Of a DNA stretch of 64,000 bases, positions 42,738 to 51,333 are shown piece by piece. This DNA is from Shewanella violacea DSS12 (GTDB lineage: Bacteria; Pseudomonadota; Gammaproteobacteria; Enterobacterales; Shewanellaceae). The stretch spans positions 1,178,001 through 1,242,000 of the forward strand of contig NC_014012.1 of the NCBI RefSeq assembly GCF_000091325.1, read 5' to 3'. The translations under genes and the position numbers were made by a program. Below the pieces are notes generated by a model that did no database searches, was not told where the DNA came from, and saw nothing but the letters and a program-made list of their open reading frames with translations. How positions within the stretch are numbered: the stretch's first letter is position 1; the number at the start of each line of letters is the position of its first letter.

Positions 42738-43298
42738 CTACGCATGTCCTGATTGATTAGACAGTTGCCATATATCGAAGCCTAAAGATTCTGTCGCTTT
42801 TTGCCAACGCTCCTCATGCTCAACATCGAAGAGTAGCTCAGTACTTGCAGGGATTGAGAGCCAGATATTATCTGCTAGCTCTTGCTCCAGTTGATCTCGG
42901 CTCCAGCCCGCATAGCCTAAAGCGACGATAAATTGTTTAGGAGCATCTTTACTGCCTAGGGCCGATAACACATCTCTGGAGGTCGTTAGCATTAACTCAT
43001 CAGTCAGCGATTGGCTATTGTTCCAAATGTCTTGTGGTGTGTGCAGGACAAATCCTCGCTCGGGATTCACTGGACCGCCGATCAGGACTTTGGCGGCAAG
43101 GGAGGAGACGAGTTCTGGGTCATCATCGAGTTCCATCTGTTGCAGCAACTCATCGACTTCAATGCCCAAGGGTCTATTGATCATGATCCCCATAGCGCCC
43201 TTCATATCATGCTCACAAACATAGATCACCGCACGCTCGAAAAAGGTGTCTTCGAGTGATGGCATGGCAATTAAGAAGTGGTTTTGTAAACTTTCCAT
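42738..43298 (-). CDS. yqgE: UPF0301 family protein YqgE (AlgH)
   Basis: A 186-residue protein with the UPF0301 pattern: [20 protein letters not shown] at the start, [12 protein letters not shown] near 35, [16 protein letters not shown] near 70 and [16 protein letters not shown] near 125. Function unclear; AlgH in Pseudomonas affects alginate regulation. The yqgE-ruvX pair is conserved in gammaproteobacteria. Confidence 0.95.
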   Translation of the reverse strand: MESLQNHFLIAMPSLEDTFFERAVIYVCEHDMKGAMGIMINRPLGIEVDELLQQMELDDDPELVSSLAAKVLIGGPVNPERGFVLHTPQDIWNNSQSLTDELMLTTSRDVLSALGSKDAPKQFIVALGYAGWSRDQLEQELADNIWLSIPASTELLFDVEHEERWQKATESLGFDIWQLSNQSGHA

Positions 43299-43379
43299 TC
43301 ATAGGCTCCACGGAAGAGGGATAGAGATAAACAACTAGCCTTGTATATCTGGACTATAATATCTGGACTATATAGTCTG

Positions 43380-43709
43380 CTAACCGCCGGCTAGCTTAAC
43401 CGTATAATTGAGCTTTTCCAGTAATGTCTTGAGCAGCTCTCTGTTGTCGGTTTGGACTTCAATATTGAATTCTTTCACCGTACCACCACAGCCGCACTGT
43501 TTCTTTATTTTCTGTGCCAAGGCTTTTAGGTCTTTCTCATTTAAGCTCAAGCCCTTGATAACAGAAACCCCTTTGCCTTTGCGCCCTTTACTGTCTTTAT
43601 GGATACGAACTATGCCATCTCCAGTGGGGATGTCTTTGATCTCAGCTTCGGGAGATATGCGGCCTACATCTGTGCTATAGACCAGGGATACGTTTGGATC
43701 TTTTCTCAT
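43380..43709 (-). CDS. yciH: SUI1/eIF1-family translation factor YciH
   Basis: A 109-residue protein with the SUI1 fold signature: GIVRIHKDSKGRKGKGVSVIKG, then KKQCGCGGTVKEFNIEVQ near residue 70-87. The bacterial YciH resembles eIF1 and can discriminate initiation complexes in vitro. Basic, with no signal. Stands alone before the yqgE-ruvX pair, about 80 bases away. Confidence 0.93.
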   Translation of the reverse strand: MRKDPNVSLVYSTDVGRISPEAEIKDIPTGDGIVRIHKDSKGRKGKGVSVIKGLSLNEKDLKALAQKIKKQCGCGGTVKEFNIEVQTDNRELLKTLLEKLNYTVKLAGG

Positions 43710-43887
43710 GGGCGACTATTAAATAACTGATGATAATTAGAGTTTAACAAACTGAATAATTTTATGGCAGCTTTATAACTTATTAAGTCTTTGAGGTTTA
43801 CCTAGAATTGGACATGGCTGAGCCTAAGAAGGCTAGCTAAATCATTATCATATATTTGGGGGAGGGATATGGCTTTTATGCAAGTGA

Positions 43888-44217
43888 CTAGCTAGCCAGA
43901 ATGATGCCAGCAAGCAGTGAAACCGCGGTGACAGAGGCGCAAGGGATAATAAATTTATGAAATTTTGGATGAGCAACGGCACAAGAGGTTAACACTAAGC
44001 TTATTGCCGCCGCTCCATAGTTGCTGTTATGCCCGTCGATTAATGTAAAGAGTAACCAGGCCAAAATAATAACGGGCAAGATAAATAGGCTGATATGTCC
44101 AGGGCTCTTTCTGCTTGAAGCTTGCTCCGATTGTATAGATGCTTGTTTGGGAGCGAAAAGAAAGACAGCACTCCCGACGAGGAAGGCACCGATAAACCAA
44201 AACATAAGAGACTCCAT
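43888..44217 (-). CDS. Small four-helix membrane protein of unknown function, probably Fur-regulated
   Basis: A 109-residue hydrophobic protein I do not recognise. Four membrane segments are visible at about 5-22, 44-65, 69-82 and 88-108, with a polar Ser/Gln/Lys linker (QASIQSEQASSRK) after the first. A histidine-containing loop (HPKFHK) links the last two. A perfect Fur-type palindrome is 34 bases upstream of its ATG, so expression is probably iron-responsive and a link to iron handling is possible. No homologue was identified; the ORF is credible because of the membrane pattern and the operator. Confidence 0.6.
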   Translation of the reverse strand: MESLMFWFIGAFLVGSAVFLFAPKQASIQSEQASSRKSPGHISLFILPVIILAWLLFTLIDGHNSNYGAAAISLVLTSCAVAHPKFHKFIIPCASVTAVSLLAGIILAS

Positions 44218-44250
44218 TACTCAGAATTAAAGATTGCGAATAGACTTAAT

Positions 44251-44265
44251 TGATAATCATTATCA
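44251..44265. promoter_or_regulatory. Fur box
   Basis: TGATAATCATTATCA is a perfect 7-1-7 inverted repeat, extended as AATTGATAATCATTATCATT. It lies 34 bases before the small membrane protein (minus) and about 130 before the DUF4136 lipoprotein (plus). Confidence 0.8.
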
Positions 44266-44397
44266 TTAAGCTGGTATCTTAAGTCAAGCTGAACGATATG
44301 CTAATTTAGACTAAATTTGAGTTGTAGATCATGAAATTGCTATGTAAGCTGAAATCATAGAATGAATTTTACAAGATGTATATCTGATGGAGTCAAA

Positions 44398-44958
44398 ATG
44401 AAGAAGGTTATAGTTGGTTTGGTTGCACTGGCACTTAGTGCCTGTAGCACCCTTAAAACGAGTTCGGATTATGATCCAGCAGCAAATTTTAGCGATGTTA
44501 AGACCTACGCTTGGATCGTGAAAAAGACTAAAGACACCTCATATCACCTGGATGGTTTGATGGACCAGCGTGTTCGCACTGCCGTTGATATTCAACTTGC
44601 GGCGAAGGGTATCTCCCTTACCGATGCGGCCACAGCCGATATCTTAGTTAATTATCTGACTAAGGTTGATAAAAAAATCAACGTCGATAACTTCAGCACT
44701 AACTATGGTTATAACCCATATTACGGCTCAAGATGGGGATACAGCGGCAGCATGAATACTCAGACTACGGTTCGTGAATATGAAGTCGGTACTTTGATCT
44801 TAGACATGGTGAATCGCGAAACGGGTAAGCTTATCTGGCGTGGCTCTGTTGCCGACACCATACGCGATCATAATACTCCTGAGGAGCGTATCGAAGTGGT
44901 CAATCATGCAATATCTGAGATGTTAGTTAATTATCCGCCTAAGCCTGAAGCTAACTAG
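44398..44958 (+). CDS. DUF4136 family lipoprotein
   Basis: A 186-residue lipoprotein. The lipobox ALSAC has its cysteine at residue 16. The DUF4136 domain follows: SDYDPAANFSDVKTYAWI, DQRVRTAVDIQLAAKGI, ADILVNYLTK, then TGKLIWRGSVADTI near 140. A glycine/tyrosine-rich loop (YGYNPYYGSRWGYSG) is in the middle. The ATG at 44398 gives a proper signal; the frame is open from 44362. Function of DUF4136 is not known. A C/G-rich hairpin with nine T at 45034-45058 is its terminator. Confidence 0.86.
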   Translation: MKKVIVGLVALALSACSTLKTSSDYDPAANFSDVKTYAWIVKKTKDTSYHLDGLMDQRVRTAVDIQLAAKGISLTDAATADILVNYLTKVDKKINVDNFSTNYGYNPYYGSRWGYSGSMNTQTTVREYEVGTLILDMVNRETGKLIWRGSVADTIRDHNTPEERIEVVNHAISEMLVNYPPKPEAN

Positions 44959-45033
44959 TATTCCTGCTACGGCCAATATTAGATACTAACTAGCTTCTAA
45001 TACCAATTGCTATTAGAAAGCACAAGATGAAAG

Positions 45034-45058
45034 GCGTTCCGGCAGGAGCGTTTTTTTT
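45034..45058 (+). terminator. Terminator after the DUF4136 gene
   Basis: CGTTCC-GGCA-GGAGCG (one G-U pair) followed by nine T. Confidence 0.72.
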
Positions 45059-45183
45059 TGCTTTTTTTCGCTTAATTTGTCACTAAGCTTGTGCTTGATT
45101 AGACTAAAGTCGAGCTTATCAATTTTACATAGGGTGGTACTCTCAGGTTCTATATTTGGCAGACACTAAGCGAGTAGCACAAG

Positions 45184-45639
45184 GTGGAGCAGTTTTTAAA
45201 GGAATGGTTTGACGCATACGCCAAGGGGCAAGGTGTTGAAACTGAGTCTCTTTGTAAAAAGACTCTGTCTGAATGGTCAGTTCTGTTGAAAAGAGTAAAA
45301 TTGGGTGAACTCGAAGAGTGGCAGCGTACTCCTCCTGGTCGAATGGCACTCATCTTGCTCATGGGGCCTGTAGCACACCTTTTAAATGATAAAGAGGCTA
45401 TCGACCTACATCCTAAAGCTAGATTTCTGTGCATTGAAGGCGTCGAGTTGGGCCTAGATACTCAATTGGAACCCATTCAGCGCCGCTGCTTCTACGATCC
45501 GCTATTTTATTCAGGTAATAGCCAAGATCGCCAACTACTATTGCGTCTCCTCGAAGGCATGCAGTCTCAAGTCGAATCGATTCACAGGCCGGCTTGGGCG
45601 AATTGGTATGCAGAGGCTTCGATTAGTTCTACCTCTTGA
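45184..45639 (+). CDS. DUF924-like protein with an altered core motif
   Basis: About 151 residues from a GTG start. EEWQRTPPGRMALILLMGPVAH and LHPKARFLCIEGVELGLDTQLEPIQRR follow the DUF924 pattern, which normally reads ...LDQFPRN... where this protein has MGPVAH. The C-terminal acid-rich helical part is shorter than in typical members (about 180-200). The family's function is unknown. The residues of the usual DQFPR motif are absent, so it may be a diverged or specialised member. The GTG is preceded by AAGGTG; no ATG start is available nearby. Confidence 0.6.
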   Translation: MEQFLKEWFDAYAKGQGVETESLCKKTLSEWSVLLKRVKLGELEEWQRTPPGRMALILLMGPVAHLLNDKEAIDLHPKARFLCIEGVELGLDTQLEPIQRRCFYDPLFYSGNSQDRQLLLRLLEGMQSQVESIHRPAWANWYAEASISSTS

Positions 45640-46400
45640 GACTCTTTTCATCATTCTGCTTAAAAGCTGAAGTGAATTTATATGAGCCGGCTTCTTTAGT
45701 CTTAATCACTAGAGACTAGTGCTAACCTCGGCTTTAACCACCTTTCTTGTCCTGTGTCGACTTCACTTTTAGAACCCGAGTGCTGAATGACATCTAGGTT
45801 AGCCGTCCAGCCTAAGTCTTCAAACTCTCGCTGAGTGACCACACCTTTAGACCGATTGGTATTCTATTACCTATTACCTATTACCTATTACCTATTACCT
45901 CCTGGCATGATGACGTCACAGAAGACCCAAGTAAATCCAGACCTAGCCAATTCAAGTAATCATAATAATTATCCGCATATCAGATATATGGTGAAGCTTA
46001 AGAGCATAATTACTTAGTATTCAGTCTCTGCCATCTATGTTTTTTAAGTCAATCAGTCAGTTTAGAGGTGGAGATTGCTCATGGCTGCTTGAGGGAGTCA
46101 ATAGATCATAATCAAGCTTTCCTATGGATTTAAAATCGATATCTTAGGCTTTACATCCTTGTTTTTAATCATGTCTATTAGCGTATTTGTGGGGATTACT
46201 GCCTGTATCGGTCTTTATAAAATACTGGATTTTCGTGACTCGCTTAAAGTTTATAGCGCTAAGTGTTTGCGAAATTTGTAGAAGGATATAAAATACCGCG
46301 TTCGAGAGGATAATCGTTTAGCATTGTACATCTGGGTTTGATGAGCTATATAAGCTTTAGATACAAACTATGGCACTTATGCCTCTATAGGTTACAAACG
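45640..46400. other. Gene-poor interval with a 7-base repeat and a possible short membrane ORF
   Basis: Contains CTATTAC repeated five times (45864-45900). A frame from about 46105 to a TAG at 46279 encodes one hydrophobic helix (FTSLFLIMSISVFVG) with a possible ATG at 46171; no ribosome site, so I do not call it as a gene. Otherwise AT-rich sequence without features. Confidence 0.45.
45864..45900. repeat. Tandem CTATTAC repeat (5 copies)
   Basis: Five exact heptamers plus two bases; non-coding. Confidence 0.92.
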
Positions 46401-46970
46401 ATGAATAGGTTTTGGCTTACTTTATTATTTTTTACTGGGTTAGTTATCAGTCCAGCAACATTTGCTTGGAATGACAGAGATCAAGATGGGGTGCCGGATA
46501 TCAAGGATGCCTGTCCGAATACATCTAAAGATGTGCTCGTTGATGCTTCAGGCTGTGATAAAAGTCGACTCTTTAAGCCGATATGCTTAACCACGACGGA
46601 TAAGCAGATTTATCCAGATACTTGTATCGAGGCCGATGATTTAACTTTAAATTTTGAGTTTGCTAAGGCTGAGGTGAGCTATTCACAATGGCAGGTCCTG
46701 GCTCAAATAAAACAGTTTTTACAGCTAAATGACGTTGATTTATGTCTCATTGGACATACTGACTCCATTGGAAACTTAGAGGCTAACCAAAGGTTATCCG
46801 AGGCTAGGGCTAAAAGTGTTATGCGTATCCTAGTCGAAGATTATGGTTTCGAACCGGGGCGCTTTATCGTGAGAGGGATGGGAACTCGCTCTCCAATCGG
46901 TACCAATGATACACCAGGAGGTAGAACCTTGAATCGACGGGTTAATTTTTTGGTGGAGCTAAATCACTAG
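46401..46970 (+). CDS. OmpA-family protein with a thrombospondin type 3 repeat
   Basis: About 189 residues. Signal peptide ending ATFA^WND near residue 22, directly followed by a calcium-binding TSP3-like repeat (DRDQDGVPDIKDACPN). The C-terminal OmpA peptidoglycan-binding domain starts near 90 (LNFEFAKAEVSYSQ) and carries LIGHTDSIGNLEANQRLSEARA and GMGTRSPIGTND. There is no barrel domain between, so it is a short periplasmic/lipoprotein-like anchor rather than a full porin. Start at 46401 puts the ATG at the signal peptide; ATGs at 46338/46341 add a poor leader. Confidence 0.85.
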   Translation: MNRFWLTLLFFTGLVISPATFAWNDRDQDGVPDIKDACPNTSKDVLVDASGCDKSRLFKPICLTTTDKQIYPDTCIEADDLTLNFEFAKAEVSYSQWQVLAQIKQFLQLNDVDLCLIGHTDSIGNLEANQRLSEARAKSVMRILVEDYGFEPGRFIVRGMGTRSPIGTNDTPGGRTLNRRVNFLVELNH

Positions 46971-47119
46971 CGAAATAGCAGGCTTAATGTAGCCGTTTAG
47001 AATTTGGATTTGAATAGAACCTCAGATTAAGGACTCATATTTATATGAGTTTTTTTTCTATGTTAGATTTGAATCTTGTTAACTCAAACATTTGTTTGAG
47101 AATTTTTAGGGAGTATTTA

Positions 47120-47995
47120 ATGGAAAACTTGGAAGGTTTAATGCAGCAAGCACCTCAATTGGAGATTTGGATCAAGCAAGCACCTGAGCTGATCTTAACC
47201 TACGGCATGAAGCTTGTTTTTGCAATCGGCATATTTATTATTGGTAGATATTTTGCCAATCTTGCTAAGAAATTGTCTACTAAATTGATGACCAAACGCA
47301 ATGTAGATCTAACTATTGTTTCGTTTGTCGGAAATATGGCTTGGTCAGTAGTACTTGTGTTTACCATAGTGGCAACACTTGGACAAATTGGCATACAGAC
47401 AGCATCATTAGTTGCTGTTATTGGTGCGGCTGGTCTAGCTGTAGGCCTAGCGCTACAAGGTTCACTGTCTAACTTCGCTTCAGGCGTCTTGATGGTAATG
47501 TTCCGCCCATGTCGTGTCGGTGATTATGTTGAAGCTGCCGGTATTGCGGGTACAGTTAATGAGATCACTATTTTCTCAACTAAACTACTTACACCTGATA
47601 ATAAACTTATCATTGCGCCAAACTCAGCCATGATGGACGGTACAATTATTAACTATTCTGCGATGGATACTCGTCGTATCGATTTAGTTATTGGTGTCTC
47701 TTATGATGCAAATATTCTGGAAACTAAGAAGGTACTTACACGCGTTCTCGAGAATAACCAATATGTACTGAAAGATCCTGCTTTCACTATCGCATTGTCT
47801 GAGCTTGCCGATTCATCGGTTAACTTCGTGGTTCGTCCATGGGTTAAGGGCAGCGATTACTGGCCTGCACATTTCGAAATTCTAGAGCAGATTAAAATTG
47901 CACTGGATGAAGCTAATATCGCTATCCCATACCCGCAGATGGATCTTTACTTGAAAGAGACTCCTGTGGCAGCCGCATCTTCTGCAGCCGCTTAA
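47120..47995 (+). CDS. mscS: Small-conductance mechanosensitive channel
   Basis: About 291 residues with the MscS layout: three N-terminal membrane helices, pore-lining TM3 AAGLAVGLALQGSLSNFASG with the Ala/Gly zipper, and the soluble beta/alpha cage (FRPCRVGDYVEAAG, NKLIIAPNSAMM, NYSAMDTRRIDL). Length equals E. coli MscS. Channel protecting against hypo-osmotic shock. The ATG at 47120 has TAGGGAG upstream; the frame is open from 47045. Confidence 0.95.
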   Translation: MENLEGLMQQAPQLEIWIKQAPELILTYGMKLVFAIGIFIIGRYFANLAKKLSTKLMTKRNVDLTIVSFVGNMAWSVVLVFTIVATLGQIGIQTASLVAVIGAAGLAVGLALQGSLSNFASGVLMVMFRPCRVGDYVEAAGIAGTVNEITIFSTKLLTPDNKLIIAPNSAMMDGTIINYSAMDTRRIDLVIGVSYDANILETKKVLTRVLENNQYVLKDPAFTIALSELADSSVNFVVRPWVKGSDYWPAHFEILEQIKIALDEANIAIPYPQMDLYLKETPVAAASSAAA

Positions 47996-48095
47996 GCTAT
48001 CACTCAGTAGTGATAGCCTAGGTCTCGCTCAGATGCTAGCGCACTGAGTGAGACTGCTGCTTTAGATAGCTAAAAGTTAGATAGTTAAAAGTTTA

Positions 48096-48122
48096 AAAAG
48101 GTCGGCATTTGCCGACCTTTTC
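48096..48122 (+). terminator. Terminator of mscS
   Basis: AAAAAGGTCGGCA-TT-TGCCGACCTTTT, a nearly perfect stem with T run. Confidence 0.88.
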
Positions 48123-48242
48123 TGTGTCTGGAACACTTATGAATATTTACCAGGGACGGGTATAAATCTTCGCTGTGTCTGGAACACTTATGCCACACCC
48201 CATGGATGGATAGGTGTGGTGTTTGTGTCAGGAACATTTATG
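48123..48242. repeat. Three spaced copies of a 19-base element
   Basis: TGTGTCTGGAACACTTATG at 48123 and 48174, and TGTGTCAGGAACATTTATG at 48224, about 50 bases apart. GTGT and ACAC form a small inverted repeat inside each copy. Confidence 0.85.
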
Positions 48243-48275
48243 CCCCTCAGATACTAGGAACTAGGAATCTAGGGC

Positions 48276-48920
48276 CTAATGTACCTCACCATATTGATAA
48301 TCAAATTTTGGCATGCCCCACTGAAACCTTATCGCTAACATTCTTAAGCCGAAACCAAATGGTAGGCAGATGGCTAAATTAGCCCATTCACTGATTCCGT
48401 ATGACTTGAGGCTAATATAGAGTGCGGCAGTGAGCAGGGCGACCAAGGCATAGAGTTCTTTCTTGAAGATCAGCGGCATTTGATTACACAAGATGTCACG
48501 AATAACGCCACCAAAAACACCAGTTACCAGACCCATGACAACGGCAACTTCCGGGCCAAATCCAAGCGCTAGTGTCTTCTTAGCACCAATAATTGAAAAT
48601 ACCGCCAAACCTAAGGCATCTATGGCTAGGAATAGCTTAGACAGATAGCGCATCACAGGAGCGATAACCACGGTGAGCAATGAAGCCAATGCGATGGCGA
48701 TAAGGTAATGAACATTCTCCACCCAGATCAAGGGGTAGTTCCCCAACATCATGTCTCGCAAGGTACCGCCACCGATAGCCGTGGCACAGCCTATGATAAC
48801 AACCCCGAAGAGATCCATCTGCTTCTTGCCTGCACAGAGGGCACCTGTCATCGCCTCGGCAATGATACCAATGAGCCAGAGTAGGCTGATAAATTGAGCT
48901 TCTTGCATAATAAGATTCAT
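48276..48920 (-). CDS. TRIC-family (UPF0126) membrane protein
   Basis: About 214 residues with seven membrane segments in two three-helix repeats plus one. The paired glycine motifs are AIGGGTLRDMMLG (about 48-60) and VFGGVIRDILCN (about 134-145), the signature of the UPF0126/TRIC channel family, whose animal homologues are monovalent-cation channels. Prokaryotic members were shown to form K+-permeable trimers. Starts at 48953 or 48908 are possible; I use 48920 (MNLIMQEAQ). Transcribed alone. Confidence 0.87.
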   Translation of the reverse strand: MNLIMQEAQFISLLWLIGIIAEAMTGALCAGKKQMDLFGVVIIGCATAIGGGTLRDMMLGNYPLIWVENVHYLIAIALASLLTVVIAPVMRYLSKLFLAIDALGLAVFSIIGAKKTLALGFGPEVAVVMGLVTGVFGGVIRDILCNQMPLIFKKELYALVALLTAALYISLKSYGISEWANLAICLPFGFGLRMLAIRFQWGMPKFDYQYGEVH

Positions 48921-48953
48921 ACTGAATAAAAGGAGGCGAATTCTGCCAGACAA

Positions 48954-49278
48954 AAAGCATAACTAGTAGGTATTAATATTGTATTTAGTGATTAGTTTTT
49001 CTAATTGTTAATTTTAATGTTATCGCCTTTATTCCTTCTATTGCTGTTAATTTGGTTTAGTAATAGTAATCCTAATTTGTTCAATTTCATATTTACTCTA
49101 GTTTAGATGTATTGTTAATGACTTGTATGCATTTTGATTGGTTATCTGACTATTAAATGAGGGGTAATTGCAGACTTTATTTAAGGGGATAATGGTTTGA
49201 TATTTGGTGGGTAAATACTGGAACTGATTATGTTCAGGGAGTAGTATTCATGACTCGAAATCATAAACAGGGGCTAAG
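48954..49278. other. AT-rich gene-free stretch upstream of the threonine aldolase gene
   Basis: No ORF or strong hairpin seen; probably holds the promoters of the two divergent genes. AGGGGC about 10 bases before 49279 is the ribosome site. Confidence 0.5.
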
Positions 49279-50289
49279 ATGATCGATTTTCGCAGTGATA
49301 CAGTAACCAAGCCAACGACAGCAATGCGCGAGGCGATAGCCAATGCCGAAGTAGGGGATGATGTTTATGGTGATGATCCTACGGTAAACAGTTTAGAGGC
49401 CATGGCCGCCGAGATGTATGGCTTCGATGCTGCCTTATTCACCTCATCGGGTACTCAAGCAAACTTATTGGCCTTGATGGCTCATTGTGAACGTGGTGAT
49501 GAGTATATTTGTGGTCAGCAGGCGCATAACTACAAGTTTGAAGGAGGCGGCGCAGCGGTACTTGGCAGCATCCAGCCTCAACCTCTGACTAACCAAGCAG
49601 ACGGCAGTATCTTGCTCACTGATATTCAGGCAGCAATTAAGCCTGATGATGTCCATTTTGCCCACACTCAATTACTCAGTCTCGAGAACACCATAGGTGG
49701 TAAGGTCTTGCCCCAGGCCTATTTGGCACAAGCGCAAACTTTGGCATTCGACAACAAGCTGAAAATTCACTTAGATGGTGCTCGTGTCGCTAATGCGGCC
49801 GTTGCGCAAAATATTGCTATCAGTGACATTACCCAATATTTTGATTCAGTTTCTATTTGTCTCTCTAAAGGTTTGTGTGCTCCGGTAGGCTCCTTGCTCT
49901 TAGGTGATGAGCGCTTAATTCATAAAGCCAGACGCTGGCGCAAGATGCTTGGCGGTGGTATGCGCCAAGCCGGTATTTTAGCCGCGGCGGCCAAACTTGC
50001 TATCACAGATCAAGTCGAACGTCTGTCTATCGACCATGATAACGCGCGCTACTTAGCCGAGTGTTTGTCTGAGCTTGATGAATTTGAGATAGATCCTAAG
50101 CTGGTGCAAACCAATATGCTGTTTGCTGAGGTGAAGCAAGACCTAGACATTCAGCATATCGCGACTGAGCTTAAGTCTCAGGGGATATTAATCAGCCCAG
50201 GCTCAACTTTGAGGCTAGTGACCCATGCCGATATCAGCCGAGCCGATATCGATACCTTTATTGCTAAACTAAAAGGCTTGCTGGCTTAA
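49279..50289 (+). CDS. ltaE: Low-specificity L-threonine aldolase
   Basis: A 336-residue PLP enzyme splitting L-threonine/allo-threonine to glycine and acetaldehyde. It starts MIDFRSDTVTKPT, has GDDVYGDDPTVNSLE, HLDGARVANAAVA (aspartate that holds the PLP ring) and the PLP lysine K197 in CLSKGLCAPVGS. Full length. A terminator stem AAAGTCTGCTTAAGCAGACTTTTTT follows. Confidence 0.94.
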   Translation: MIDFRSDTVTKPTTAMREAIANAEVGDDVYGDDPTVNSLEAMAAEMYGFDAALFTSSGTQANLLALMAHCERGDEYICGQQAHNYKFEGGGAAVLGSIQPQPLTNQADGSILLTDIQAAIKPDDVHFAHTQLLSLENTIGGKVLPQAYLAQAQTLAFDNKLKIHLDGARVANAAVAQNIAISDITQYFDSVSICLSKGLCAPVGSLLLGDERLIHKARRWRKMLGGGMRQAGILAAAAKLAITDQVERLSIDHDNARYLAECLSELDEFEIDPKLVQTNMLFAEVKQDLDIQHIATELKSQGILISPGSTLRLVTHADISRADIDTFIAKLKGLLA

Positions 50290-50327
50290 TGCTCTGATAG
50301 TGACTCATTAGAGTGTAATCTGCTCAT

Positions 50328-50356
50328 TAAAAAGTCTGCTTAAGCAGACTTTTTTG
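50328..50356 (+). terminator. Terminator of ltaE
   Basis: AAAAAGTCTGCT-TA-AGCAGACTTTTTT... palindrome with T run; works in both directions. Confidence 0.88.
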
Positions 50357-50426
50357 TTTTTCACTGACTTAATACCAAGCATATTAAGGCTAGGTATTGC
50401 TATTGTTAGCGCTTCATTACGTATCG

Positions 50427-51254
50427 TTAGTGAGAGTGGCCGCTATGACCATTGCCAGATACCAGTTGACCGTCACTGGTATAAACCCCTGAGCTACCGT
50501 GTTGAATGAAACCTTGAGTGATCATCTTGGCGATAAATGGATCTGACTCATTGTCACCCACATCGGCAAAATCGATATCTTTGAACCCAGTCGTCAAGGT
50601 CTTAAAATCTGCCGGTGTGACAGGCTTTACCTGGGTAAGTTGATAGGTGAGTACTTGCTCACTTTCACCAATCGTGAGGCGATAGGGTAGCTCGAGTGAT
50701 CTAGCCCACTGCAGGTTCACCTCTTGGCCTGCTTGTTTACCACTAAAACTCTCAACTGTCAGGCAAGTGTGCTGGATATCATCGGTTTGCTTAAGCTTGG
50801 AGCGTATTTCTGGTGAGACGAGATGAAAGACTTGTGCTAAATCGTAGCTGATATTGAGGGATAAAAGATCGCCGGGGCGATAACTCACAGAGCGTTTATC
50901 CATTGGGAAATAGCGAACATATTCGCCGCTGCGCCGCCACGCCTCGAAGGTTTGCGGCGACCTCTGGTAGATAACCGTATCTTGGTAGCGTGTCAGTTGC
51001 AGTTCATGACTTAACTTACTCGAGTCATCTCCCTTGAATATCACATAAGTTGCGCTGAGCTGGCTCGGTGATACGCCGTCGCAAACCCGCTGCGCCTTGT
51101 TAGCTAGCTCGACACTCAAGGCTGGCTGAACTTGTGTCGATTGACTCGCTGTAGATAGGTTAGCTGCAGTGGCATGACTCGCTGTTGAATGAGCCGATAC
51201 TGTGTGAACAAAACCGACTACTAGGGCTGCGCTAAGCAAAGCATACTTCATCAT
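50427..51254 (-). CDS. Exported protein of unknown function linked to alkaline phosphatases
   Basis: A 275-residue protein with signal peptide ending TVSA^HSTAS near residue 21. A Ser/Thr/Ala-rich linker runs to about 45. The globular part has two cysteines (VCDGVSPS and HTCLTV) and many short beta-type strands; the C terminus is histidine rich (GNGHSGHSH), which could bind metal. I do not recognise the family. It follows the two alkaline phosphatase genes on the same strand (gap 79 bases), so it may be co-transcribed; a link to metal supply or to phosphomonoester use is only a guess. Confidence 0.65.
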   Translation of the reverse strand: MMKYALLSAALVVGFVHTVSAHSTASHATAANLSTASQSTQVQPALSVELANKAQRVCDGVSPSQLSATYVIFKGDDSSKLSHELQLTRYQDTVIYQRSPQTFEAWRRSGEYVRYFPMDKRSVSYRPGDLLSLNISYDLAQVFHLVSPEIRSKLKQTDDIQHTCLTVESFSGKQAGQEVNLQWARSLELPYRLTIGESEQVLTYQLTQVKPVTPADFKTLTTGFKDIDFADVGDNESDPFIAKMITQGFIQHGSSGVYTSDGQLVSGNGHSGHSH

Positions 51255-51333
51255 AACTCCTGTGCTTTTAATTGTTTTAGTGAAGACCGTCTAAGTCATA
51301 CTGATGGGGATAAGATTAGACGGCCTGATAAAC

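Noticed and set aside
46105..46281. Short hydrophobic frame with a possible ATG at 46171
   Set aside because: One helix but no ribosome site and no recognisable family; kept only as a remark in the interval entry.
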